Assembly (NCBI GenBank): GCA_008360955.1
Contig: LUCM01000141.1
Span: forward strand, 1 to 64,000
Direction of reading: 5' to 3'
Source of the DNA: Fasciolopsis buskii
Taxonomy: Eukaryota; Platyhelminthes; Trematoda; Plagiorchiida; Fasciolidae
DNA length: 64,000 nucleotides
Shown: one piece after another, positions 14,530 to 27,500 of the stretch
How positions within the stretch are numbered: position 1 is the first letter of the stretch
Layout: every line of letters starts with the position of its first letter
Notes under the pieces: model-generated
The model's input: the letters and a program-made list of their open reading frames with translations, nothing else
What the model was told of the DNA's origin: nothing
Databases searched by the model: none
Program-made: the position numbers and the translations under genes

Positions 14530-17500
14530 CATACACACGATCATGATTGGCTATAATTCAATCCGATTACGGATGTCAGCATAGGAATGATATCACGAAA
14601 TTGAAAAAAATGATAGCTAAGGCAATTCCATATACACCGTGGATATTGGTTTTTCAAATGTTTATTTTTCTTCCGTGAAGGTTGCAGTTTACTTCCCTTA
14701 AGAAAATGTGTTGACTATTCAATCTTCATAAACCAGGTCGGGCTGACAGAGTTTATCGAGACCAGTCGAATGACACATGGACCAGAAATCTAACCAACTG
14801 CAAGCTTGAACGCAAGGTCAAAAGTAATCATTTGTTTATTTCACTGATAAAACTGACAGTGATGCGATTTTCGTGACACGTTCGGAGAAGAGCGGACAGG
14901 TAGTTGGAAAAGAAGACTAGAGAAAAATGGTGAACTTCAGAGACTTCGTTCTGAAGGTTGTTAGGCATCCCGTTTATGACTGATAAACGACGATGATACT
15001 GACCGGCCAGACTCAGATTGATCGTTCTTGCTGGAGTAGGCAAGACGTGGAGTATATCAGAACCAAGAGATAAAAAACATGTCGACCGAAATAGGCCTTC
15101 TTGATGAAGGAGAAGAAATCGTCCGTTACTACAGTGCAAGACAGTGGTCAGTGAATTGATATCGGGTTTTAAACCAACCATTTGTTTCGAACTGACAGTG
15201 AAACTACAATAGTTTCCACATGACGTCAGTGTGCGCGAACTATTTTTCAGTGACTCGATCCAAACTGTCACACGTTCGCGTCGACCAAAAGAAGTCCTTG
15301 AATTTCAGTTTGCGAGCGTTCGAGATAATACCCAATATTATGTTCTCATTTATGCAGATTAAAATGCAGCACAGCACAGGCATTATCCTCCAAGTTCTCT
15401 CGTACGACCCTAATCATTTCCAACTCATTTTGATTTGAAAAGTTTCCGAATCATCAAATGTTCCCAATTGCCCCAAGTATTAGCCTAGGGAGATCTCAAA
15501 GAACGTTTACTTTATCACACATTATCACGCAATTCTACTTGCTTGTTTCAACAATTCCACTTATATCAAACTTTTTGAATTAATCGTTTGCACATCCGGG
15601 AAATCTGCAATTAGCGCACCATAAAACTTTCGGCTAGGTCAGTCGCCTTCGACTGATTATCCGTGTTGGAATGATCACCACGGTGGCTTTTCAAAGTGAA
15701 GTTCTCGGATTCGAATCTTCCGAATCTACAAATAAGTTGTAAGGTTTTCCGGACTGTTTGGGGTACATTTCCCACCTTCAAAGTGTAAATTGCTGCTGCA
15801 GAACTGGATCGGTTGGAAGCCGAACCTTGTTCTGACACGGTAAGATCTGGGCGAAATGGACAGACTTAGTTTCTTGGGTAGCTGCCGCTCACTTGGAGGT
15901 CGTATATCAGATGAAGTGCCCTTTTCAATGTAGAAGGCTCATTTGAGATTCATCACCACTGAATACGTCATTCGATGGGTAGTGTAATTTTGAAACTTAC
16001 ATCAATATTACAATTCCTGATCCGAATTTCCTTTCGATTAGCTCACGGTTACTTGTGAGTTGTGTGTGAGTGGTCAGCCCTATGGGCTATTCGGCTCTAA
16101 CGGCTATCAATGGGGTTCATATTCGAGCAAACTCGACGACAGCAGGTAACACATGNNNNNNNNNNNNNNNNNNNNNNNNNNNNNNNNNNNNNNNNNNNNN
16201 NNNNNNNNNNNNNNNNNNNNNNNNNNNNNNNNNNNNNNNNNNNNNNNNNNNNNNNNNNNNNNNNNNNNNNNNNNNNNNNNNNNNNNNNNNNNNNNNNNNN
16301 NNNNNNNNNNNNNNNNNNNNNNNNNNNNNNNNNNNNNNNNNNNNNNNNNNNNNNNNNNNNNNNNNNNNNNNNNNNNNNNNNNNNNNNNNNNNNNNNNNNN
16401 NNNNNNNNNNNNNNNNNNNNNNNNNNNNNNNNNNNNNNNNNNNNNNNNNNNNNNNNNNNNNNNNNNNNNNNNNNNNNNNNNNNNNNNNNNNNNNNNNNNN
16501 NNNNNNNNNNNNNNNNNNNNNNNNNNNNNNNNNNNNNNNNNNNNNNNNNNNNNNNNNNNNNNNNNNNNNNNNNNNNNNNNNNNNNNNNNNNNNNNNNNNN
16601 NNNNNNNNNNNNNNNNNNNNNNNNNNNNNNNNNNNNNNNNNNNNNNNNNNNNNNNNNNNNNNNNNNNNNNNNNNNNNNNNNNNNNNNNNNNNNNNNNNNN
16701 NNNNNNNNNAGTAGTAGATTTGGATCTGACTTATCCTTTACTCCGGCCAAAGACCAATAAATCCGCCGTGATATCGCACCAGTTACGTCAGTCGATAATC
16801 TGAGCCAAAAACCGCATGAATATGGATGGACCAAATTAGGCCGCGGAAGAATTGATCAGTGAGCGTTAAGCATGGAAGACCAATTTAAGCTATTTGATTT
16901 CGACTAACTAACGAACTTTGTGTCTGCTCAAGTTGGCTTTCCTCATTAGTGTTGATGGGGAAAGACAGAATCGATTAAAGATTTACGGACGAGGTAGAGC
17001 AGACGTCTTATTCCCCTGTACGTGTTTCAGGACACTGCACGTTCGTAAAGTTTCCTTACTAACTGTAAATCGTAGGGGACAAAAATGAAACACGTGAAAC
17101 CCACGTATTTGATAATGAATGCGTTTTCGACGAGCGGTTCGGTTAGAACGTTCGTCGGTTTTGCCTCAGCATTTCTACCCCTAGAACTAACAATGTATTC
17201 GTGCTAAATGCGAATGATCGTGTATGTGAGTGTGTTGTATTCAGATTTGTACTCTCGGAATAAATGCAGTAGATTATTCGTACATGAAACAACAGTTAGT
17301 AGCATTCTGCCCCACGACAACTGGCGAACAATTAACAGCAATAATCTGGGTGAACTCATTCAAGTCTCGGAAGTGAACAGACTGGAGAACCGGTGGAATG
17401 GAACAACCACGACAAAAACGAAGATATCACGGGGCCATTAAGACTCACGGTCAACCTATGTGTCCGCCGGATCAGTCTCCGACCGCCAGAGCGCGTAATT

Positions 17501-20500
17501 TCGCCGTCGATTTGACACAAATATCGATAATACAATAGAAAGCTATTTTTGGGTTCGAGCAATCGTTAGATTTTTGAAAAGTTAAGTATGAGACTTCCGG
17601 AGATTGAATGTCAAAAATGAGATGACCATTCACGGTTGTCATCAACTATGCATCCGGCTTGTGTTAGGTATAGATTATGACGAGTTGCCCTTGAAAAACG
17701 GATTACAACAACAACTTGGCCGGGTGGAGTTCTATAAATAATCGCTTTCAAATTAATTAACTCAGTATTTGACATGAACTGAAATACGTTCATTCCGACC
17801 GGCCGGATAGGTCTGTGTCAGAGAAGAATAATTAGCCTAAAATTCAACCCGTGTGCGCACTTCCAGTGGATTCCAATTTTTGGTCGAATCCTGATATGTG
17901 AGACGATTTTGAAACCTTGCCAGTTAGTCCGGCTGAAGAGAAGAGAAAATGTCTTCAGAATTACTTTCGCCATCGAGTAGAATATCAAACTAACAGCTAC
18001 GTGGCCTGCTCGGCAAATGGTCCTAGCACTGGTGAGGTCCGTTTGGTCGGGTGATCAAATGTTTATCCAGCTCGGGACATGGACCGGGCACTGGACTGCA
18101 TGACATTCATACATCTACCAGTGAATATTTTCCTCATTTTGGTCTTTCGCTTTTTCCCATTTCTTTTTGTATTTTCAACAAGGTTCCCTAATTTCTGTCT
18201 ATTCTTATTACTGACCAACAGATCTCAGCGGTACCGGAATGGTATCGAGCCAGTCCTTTGATTTTTGCCTTGCCAGACAAGACGCGGTTAAGCCTGATCG
18301 ATTTCCCATTGCATCTTCCACTGGAACTGCTTGGTGTGGAGACGTGTCTGAAAGTGCTTACAGCAATAATGTTGGAACAGAAAGTGAGTTCCAGTTGTTT
18401 AAGCAATATAGTCTTATTTTTACCTTTGTTACCGTCACCTATGCGATAATGGATAAACCTCTTGGATGTCATTGAAGACTGTTTACCACGCATTGTCGTC
18501 CATGGAAAGTTCCTCAGGCACTCCCAGGACCGGTGAAAATTCTTGCTAACTCATGTTTGCCTATTAAGCTAACTTCAACTTTGACCGGAGAGCTGGCAGT
18601 TGGCTTCCTTTAGAAAGTTTTGTTTGCAGCTGAAAAATAACACGATTCATTCCCTTCAGACGGAGCCTCTGAAGACACGGAAATAATCCTTCAACACTCA
18701 TACCGTGGTGGTGAAATGCAGGTGTTAAAACTTGGTCATGACGCCGTATTGTAGCTACATATCACCGGCAGCGGTGGTCGAAGCGTCCCGGTAATGTCTA
18801 CTCTTCCGCTGCTGATGTTCAGATTTTACAAGGATATACAAGAAACGGAGGGATGAAATTTAGATAGATGAACGATTTGTGGGTAAGCTTATTCGATATA
18901 TATATATATATATATATAACGCTAACATGTATGAAGGCTTCGCGCCACCGAAACCATAGTAAAGGAGGAAAACAATGAACAAGGAAGAGTAGAGAGAAAT
19001 AAATACTGTGTCGAGTTCACCTCACATTTCCTAGCTTTTCCCTTCTCTACTTCCCGTCATCTGCTGCCCATCAGCACCAGCGGTTACTTTTGGCGGACTT
19101 GATATTACTAGATTCCTCAAACCGAAGCAAAGATGACTTAGGGCTCCCTACCTCGATCCTTTGACAAGTAGGACAATTTGAGTGCTTGCTCGTTGTCTGG
19201 AAAGATCGGGCTACATCCATGCTGTGTACTGGCCCACGGCCCACGGCCGTGTCAGACAAACCGCGATCCAGTACACAGCATGGATGTAGCCCGATCCTGC
19301 CAGACAACGAGCAAGCACAGAACGTAAGACCAGACTGAGACCACGTTATCCCATTGGCTACCAAATACCAGCTGATATAGTGGAGTGATGCGAAAGCAAG
19401 AGTGCAGATATACAAATTGAGAAAGCCATATTGCTGAGTTGAACTAACCACTCAGAACTAGTGCTTCGGACTCGGCAAGGAAAATACTCAAGCCAAATCC
19501 GGTGGAGTGCACTGAACAAGTTAGACCAATCAAAAAGCAACCTGGAAAACTGATGAAATAATGACAAATATACAAGCAAAGTAAACTATAAATAAGTACC
19601 GGTTGACTGTGGTTGTTGTCGCTGGAGCCGGTGGGGAAGAGCGATAGCAGTCTAGAGCTAGGAATAACTGACTGCAGAACGGACTCCGGAACAGGGATTA
19701 CCCGTTACATGGCAAATCTAAACTTGCTCTAAAGTTTACACTTGTTCGAAGTTCAAGCCATGTGTAATTTGTTTGATTTCGAAAAGATCTCTCAGACTGT
19801 CCTTTGACCGGATAGGAAAACATAGATTGACACGTGGCCTGTACTCCTGATTTCGTCATCGAATGGCTACATTCCTTTACAAGGCACAAAAGCCGGGGAA
19901 CATTTCTGCCGGGGTGCATGTGAAACTAGGCTTTTTGGGTTGGTGTACAAACCTGGACGATATTATAAAACAAAGATATAAAAAAAAAATCCTGGCCTTT
20001 GTATTGTGCAGGTTGATTCTGAGCTGTGAATTCGGTATGTGACCTACGCACTGAACGTACTCAACAACCTTTGAGAGATGATGGATATCGCGCTTGTTAA
20101 ACGAAGTTGGTCTAGATGTTATTCCGGGAAGGACGAAGCGAAGAGTTTTCCCACTGAATTGTTCTCGTTTACATCGCTCACGTTGACTGCTTCACTTATT
20201 TTTAGCAAATTTCTACGCTTTGTATTTGCCGAGTTTTGATTAGCAAGTTGAGAACGTTTTGTTACTGCATCATACAAGTCCCTAAAATTGAAACGTGTCG
20301 GAACCAAAATTAGCAAATCTCGGCGACGCGGATATCCCAAATTCGCAGGAATTAGACTAATTTGACTAGTACATTTAGATATATGCAGAAATATTTCTGT
20401 CCTCGTCCTGACAAAACCGCCAATGACGAATAACAACCCGACACCTAGTACGTATATCGGCCTACCAGCCACAAGTGCAAAGTGAAATGGTCCTTCTTGT

Positions 20501-23500
20501 GTCATCCTTAATTTCCTGGTTACCGACATCCAACAAAAGACCATATTGCCGACAGTCACTTTCAATATCCATAGACATATTCTAAACCCTCTCGCACCAT
20601 ATGCCAGCGAAATTTGTCAACTAGCAAAAACGTTCACTTTTTGGCCGGGCGTTCTCTTTGTAGAAGATAAAACCCCGGTGGCGTTTGAAAAAAGGAAAAA
20701 AGTAATCCAATGATTGTGAATATTAGGAAGGCATTACATCACACGACAGGAACTTTTCATCGTCCTATGGTTCTCTGGACATGAAAACAGTTCGTATTGT
20801 GCTGGGTTGCAGCTGATGATTGAACAGAAGGCATTTTTTGTTTGACCCCACGAAAACGATATTGTAGCATCCACCAATTCACATATCGACCCGATAAGAT
20901 TTTCTGTCTCGAATTTTGTACTAAGACGCTTAAACATGCTTATCGAAAGATTAACTAGAAACGTCCCTGACTGTCCCCGTGACAAGGTGTTCGCTCGAGA
21001 TCGTGTGGGAGGATAGACCTAACGGGTATGCTCAACTTTCTAAGCAGAACAGCCAATCTAAACAAAACTTGGTTGCCCCAACTCTCAAGGATGTGATACG
21101 TTTGCCGGGTATTATATTCCATTGTTGATCATATTACTGATTATCGTTCTTCGTTCAAAACAGTAAAAGGACTTCGCAGACGTTTGTGATGGGCTGGGTT
21201 GTGTACGAAGGTCACTGAGGCTGTGAATGCATGTTGGTCATAAGGTTTACCTGCGTGTAAGCTTGACGGTGGCCACAACTTATGCACACGCACAGGGACA
21301 CGCGCGCACACCGATCACTTCGTTTTCAGGTGTTGAAACCGAGACCCTGAATCTCGCCCGCCCGTATTCCACTCCGGGGTGGATCATGGACTTTCAGTTG
21401 CGAGTTACTTTTCAATAAACTCGTTTGCATGGCATGCCTATGGTGATGGTCAGATGGTCAAAAGAAATAGCTATTTTCATCTTATCTGTCCTTCACACAC
21501 GCACACGCACACGCGCACATGCACATGCACATACACACACACACACACCACAGTATGGCATACCACATCACATCACATTTTTACTCAGTAAGGTGATTAA
21601 TTTTCGATCTCCTTTACAAGTAACCTAACTGAATTAAGTGGATTGAAATTGTGAACTAATGGTAGCCCTTATCTGATTTCGCCATCATGAATGAGGTGAG
21701 GTTGAAACAATCTTGCTACCGGCTTACGGAAAGTTTGGTGGTGTTGGAGTAGGTACTAAAGCGTTGCTAAAGTAACTCAACTGATCCACGCAAACCGTTC
21801 ATCGGTCTTTCGGATGTCCATTGGAAATGTAATAAAAAAAGTACCGAGAAACAAAAAGGATTTTGAATGACTAATGTTTCGTTTGCATGATTGAAAAATT
21901 AGCACGGAATAGAACTTGTGTCAGCGGATTTCCAGATCACGACACCTGGGAATAGGAAATATATTTTTTCAAGCCCTAAGGGATCGTAAAATTGACCTAA
22001 TCACGTAAATGTAAGAGAAACGTTGGACGGAAAATGTTATTTATCCCTTTTCTGAGTCCGTTTACCGATAGTGACCGAAATCTTCCCTTGAGATTTCAGC
22101 ACAATGATCGGCCACACACACACACACACACACACAACACAGACACGTGTCTGTGACTACGTAGGTGAAGCGTATCTCTTAAGATGAATCGGTAAGAGGG
22201 AAGAAAAATAACAAATTTCTTAAATGGTCTGAAAGAGATGTTACTCTGTAACATGGGTGGTAGGGGTCATTTTGAGTAAAATGGAACGAGCAAAAACCAA
22301 ATAGTACGGCTAAATCTCATCATCACTTGGCTTCATGTTCGTGATGCCTGCTGGCCGTTGAGACTATTTGAAGGGTATACAATTCGTGCGAGTGTGATAC
22401 TACCAGTACAATTATATAAAAATCCTAAGAACTGTAAGTTTGTGCCAACAACCTCAAAATAGACTTACCCTTAGCCAGAAAATATGCCTGTAAAAGCACA
22501 GTGTCCACAAACTAATTCGGTGACCAGTGATGGTCATTTGGTCAGTGTAACGATGTCCCAACCTCAGGGTCGCGAGTTCGAATCCCCCATCGTCTGTCAA
22601 CTTCTCCATCTGGCAGCCTTCCATTGACCGCAACCGCCTTCCTAGAAACCATGTACACTATGATTGCATTAACAAAGATAAGAACGATAAAAAGATGCAT
22701 TTAAGCGCCAGATTTGGGCAAGCAGTACTTACCTGTCAAGAGAGATAATTCTACATCTCACTCACTTATTAAAACCACAATCTCGACTGCAATTGAGCTA
22801 TGTATCTGGGATTTAGCATCAGTTGTGTGCTTATATGCATGTGTGTGCGTGTATTCGGTAGACACAATCGTGTCCACATTGGCAAACAACCATTGTCTAC
22901 AATCTCAAGCAACTAAACGACCAAGTGCATCACTTCTGGCGTTGCCTCCTGAACCCTTTGGATGCTTCTTTTCTAACGTTTTAGAACTGTTTTCGATTCA
23001 CCGTTGACTAGGATCGAATAAAGTGTGGTGGACACGTGGATGGATCGATTGGACCTGCAGAGCATGCAGGGTTGCAACATGTGCAAATTAGACACAACGA
23101 CCAGCGGGTTTGAATGAATGGATAAACACACAAATCCTCTGGACTGGTATCACAAACAAATAAGGATCCAAAAAAAGCATGATACATTCGGCATAGGTTA
23201 TCAAAATACACGGAAAAGTCTTACAAACGAATCTTAACTACTCAATCTCAGTTCACAAAATGCACTTTTCCCGGGTATCTCGTGGAGGATACTACATTTG
23301 TTTTTTACTCATCTGATAGCCTCAGACTGCATTTTTTTAATCAATCATAGCCTGGATTGAAATAGCCCAGAGATCTCCGATAATATTACATCTTTGTGAC
23401 CAAATTCATATCATCCTTCGAAATCAAGTGATCAGGTCACCCAGTTCATATTTGATGAGCCCGTTTTCCTATATGAATCGTCCAAAATAGTCCATTCATG

Positions 23501-24546
23501 CTACTCTTAGCTGGAACTGCTATAAACAATCCGAATCTACTGGAAGATGGCTATGTATTACTGCATGGCAGAAAAAAACGTTATAAATTGATGAGTTCAG
23601 GCGATAAACTGCTTGTCTTAAAATCACGTATGTTTGGTGTACTGCATACCGAGTCCCAGCTCTCCGGCATAGTTAGCTAGCAATCAGTAGGATGTAATCT
23701 GGATAAAGTACCCCTTCCCTAACCTAGCCCATTCCACCTCTTCTCTCACGAATTCCATACAGGTTATTCTACAATCACGTGACTATAACGCCCTGACTAT
23801 GTCCGTGATGGCGTTCTCTGCATTGTTGTATCCACTCCAGTACATGTTTCCCGCAATTCCACTACTTCCAAATAGTTTGGATGGAGCTGAAAATGTAAGT
23901 TTTTAAAAAGACAATACTTTTGTTTTCATTAGCGAAGGATTAAAACTGAGTTATGGTGAAACTCGAAGTCACAATAAAAATAACTCAGTATCTAGTAAAT
24001 CCGTAATTAGGTCAAGTAAAATCAGTCACTTGAAACTATCACCAGTGCTTTTGTCTTATGATCGCCGAACAGAGTTCACAACTCCGGAACACATGGATCA
24101 AAGAGCCGGAAGAACAGATATTTTTCTGGTTACCATGACAAGATTCGGCACCATACTGGCCGAATGAGATTACTTTTCGTAGCTAACGCGTCTCAAGTTT
24201 CAATTTGAAAGCTTTACACCGTTCTCAAAGAGCAGCGGAATGCTTCTGACCGACGGAAAAGATTGTTAAATATCTAGACTGTCTACCTTGGGTGCGAATC
24301 CATCACCGATTGGAATGCCCCGCTTCAAACAATGGAACAGTGTGAAACAGGCCCGCGTGATGAACTAGCTATCCTGTCGTTCCAGCTTGGTCATTCGCGT
24401 CAAATATGAGACGAAATCTGGAAACGCCGGAACCTCAGCGGTAGGGATCATTAGAACTAGATAATCCTCCCAGTCATTTGTACAATGATGATTATCCGAA
24501 AGGCGTTGGTGCTTCTGACGCCTTCAGCCTTTCGAGTGCCCAACAA

Positions 24547-24593
<47 letters not shown>

Positions 24594-27500
24594 CGGGGAT
24601 TGGGAAAAATATCGTTTGTGTAGCTTCACGGTGTACGGGTTTCATTTAGGCTAAACACGTTCGCTGTGTAACCAAAACGTTTTGTTTGGCTGCCTTACGA
24701 AGTTATGCAGATCTCAAACTTTTACACAAATGATAACCGTGATGGTTTGTATGATAATAACGATGTGTACGTGCACACGGAAATGATACTAATAACAATA
24801 CAACTGAAATAATGTATTGTTACCGCGCAGCTTCTACTGTCCCCGACACCATACCTGATTGGAATACCGGCAACATTTTTAAATCAGAAGAAAGGATTTC
24901 TCATTCCATCTGATGTCTGGCTTGTTGATTTGGACACTAATCGAGTAAGTGTTTTTCAACGATTCTTTTGTCTTCATGAAATACTTCACCATGTGATATC
25001 ATTGCTTAACTGACCATAAAGAAACCATGGAAGCACTGCACAGCTGTTTCATCCTTGTTAGGAATCATCAGCCACAGTGCATAACCACCGCGCACTCGAA
25101 CTGGGACGCGAACCTGGAACGAACGAATGTTCAGTCGAACGCCTTAGCCATTCTTTTGTTTACAAATAATCTCTCACGTTTCAAAATTGCCAGTTGGAAA
25201 ATTTTGCCCTCTTTGAGCAACCCCCAACTTCTACATTCATGCACACACATGAACGATGTCGCATTGTCAGGTTTGACTTTTATTTAGTCAAGAGAATACG
25301 CCAACCGAACCTCTCCCGGTTAAGAAACGATAAGTCACTCAGCCACCTTATGCCCTAGTCCATATTTTCATTGTAGCAGTACTGGGAAACTTTTATTGAA
25401 TTAGAGTTAGTTACTGGGCGGAACTGTTTAAACGTTTGACCATGTTTGTTTTATCACGAATTTGGTGAATTTAGAAGCCAGTTGCCATTGACACGCTCGT
25501 CTCCACACTTTACCCCAAAGGAATCATACGTGGTTCGATACCACTCCAAATTTCTGGGTCATGATGGTCCATTTCTCCCTGCATATTGCGTGCCAACAGG
25601 TATGAAGCATGTCCCTTTCAATGCAGTCATGTGTCGAGCATTTAGCAAAAATAAAACCGGTGATCGAGAATCTATCCTCAGAACATTTGGACCTGGGTTC
25701 GAATTCTGCCATTGCCAGTCACTTTATTAACCAGCGGGTTTTTTGAAGGCCGTGGTTCCCTTTTGGAAATATTGGATATATTAGTTGTATTATCAGATTA
25801 AAACATCCCTAATAGTATCACAGTTATTATCAGTCCTACATGTATCAAAACACAAACTCTGTCTCCCGTAAACTCGTCGGATTCCTTACCAAGGAAAATG
25901 TTGATAACACTAACTGTCATAAACAGCTTTGACGAGGATAAGTCACGGTGTGTTGGTTACTGTTGCATTGTGCTATAGTAGTATTGATAATCTCTTTACT
26001 TTCTTTTAATTTATTAATTAACAGATATATAGTACTTCATAAAGGGAGCTGCGGCTAAAAAATAGCTTGCTGAACATTAAGTTTTGACCGAAAATGGGGG
26101 AAGCAGATTTGAAACTGCAGCCTTTATGTCCAGGCATCACGAGATTACTCGTTTGATCACCGTCGATAATTTTATAGTATAACATAGCACCTTGTCCTAT
26201 TTGCATTATGCTGATTACATAGCCAATGAATATTAGCTATTTCAGAGTGGATTAGATCAGCAGTAACCAGTTTCTAGAATGTGACATTAGGCCTTGCAAG
26301 CGAGCCATAGAGCAGTTTCAGATTGAGAATAGTAAATAATGAAACACACGGACCATACCAACCGCAGTGATTATTAATATGCCCAAATATATTTGGATCA
26401 ATTCCGTCATTTAACTGGTATTTCTGTTGCACCGATTTCTAGCCTTCAAATAACATCGTTTTGTGCCAACGCATATACAAAATAGAGGACGAAATTCCCA
26501 AGAAATGTTCACTACAGACCGAATTGACTATTAATTTCAGCAAGAACTAGGTAAAATAAAGAGGAACGACAAAATCTAGGAAGTAGTTGTCTCCTGTCGA
26601 AATAATTTGATTTTTTGATACAAAGGTGATCTCCGGTGGATATTAAACAACCCCTGTTAAGAGCTCATTGAATCAACCAGTCCCAACATTGGTCACGTTT
26701 GATCGATGATGAGTTATCTGACCAACCACTGTTTGGTTGTTCCACTCGATGTCAATGACAATCTATCAGTGATTCGATCTTTGTAGGCGTATACCACTTG
26801 GTCCATGGAGAGGAAGCTAGTTTGCCAACAAAGACTGACCACATACAGATCCTGAAACTGTCCATAACGAGTCAAAAAGAACTGAAGACATACATCACTT
26901 ACTGATTTCCATTTGTGAGATAGGTAAGTAGTAAAAAGAAAAGAATATGCGAAAAGTAGCGTTCACACTGCAGTCATTCGCATTGTTTTGCAATTGGATC
27001 ACTCATTATTCATATTGGTTAGCTTTGTGAGAAAGTCTTTTTCATTGTTCAGCTTGGGTTATTCCCTTTTTCCTAACAGATGATCGGTAGCAAAAATATT
27101 GAACCAATCACACCGTTGCCACCAGTCGAAGGTAAAGAACTTGTGGAACACTTAGAACAGGTATGTTTTGCTATTCGCATTAATCACACCAAATAGAATC
27201 AAAATCCGCGAGTAATATTCTAATAAAACGATTTCACAATCGAGTCGATCATATTGGGTGTTGTTTTTTCCAGAACAGTATACATTTTGCCAGACTGCAC
27301 TCACTAGGACTACCCACTTAGAGGAGAAGTTAGAAAATGGGAGACATGTACAAGACATGTACGTGACCCGACGTTGAAATGATCTGTGAGCAGGATGGTT
27401 CGGGCACTTCATCGGGAAGCTTTCTCGGCCCAATTCGCAGGTCAAGTTGCCACCAGTGAAGAGTCGTACAATTCACCGTTTGACGAATGCATTAATTAGG

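Larger units (their letters stand above)
9308..18221 (+). other. MADD intron with assembly gap
   Basis: 8.9 kb between conserved exons. It holds a (TA)n at 14480-14526 and the N run 16156-16709. Open frames of 145 and 147 codons (11867-12304, +; 14828-15271, -) match no family I know and are within what chance allows. A GGTTCGA-like box at 15710-15722 hints at a degraded SINE but is not convincing. Confidence 0.7.
18384..23762 (+). other. MADD intron
   Basis: 5.4 kb. Holds a (TA)n at 18896-18918, the foldback at 19182-19318, (CA)n tracts near 21494-21548 and 22113-22136, and a SINE at 22530-22692. A 148-codon open frame on the - strand (20119-20565) has one hydrophobic stretch but no recognisable family. 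Confidence 0.75.

Noticed and set aside
14828..15271. 147-codon open frame on the - strand
   Set aside because: Same reasons: no motifs and a length compatible with chance.
16097..16834. Long open frames across the N run
   Set aside because: They exist only because N was read as an unknown residue.
20119..20565. 148-codon open frame on the - strand with a hydrophobic stretch
   Set aside because: No family motif, and frames of this length are expected a few times by chance in 64 kb read in six frames. It lies inside an intron on the opposite strand with no promoter or splice evidence.
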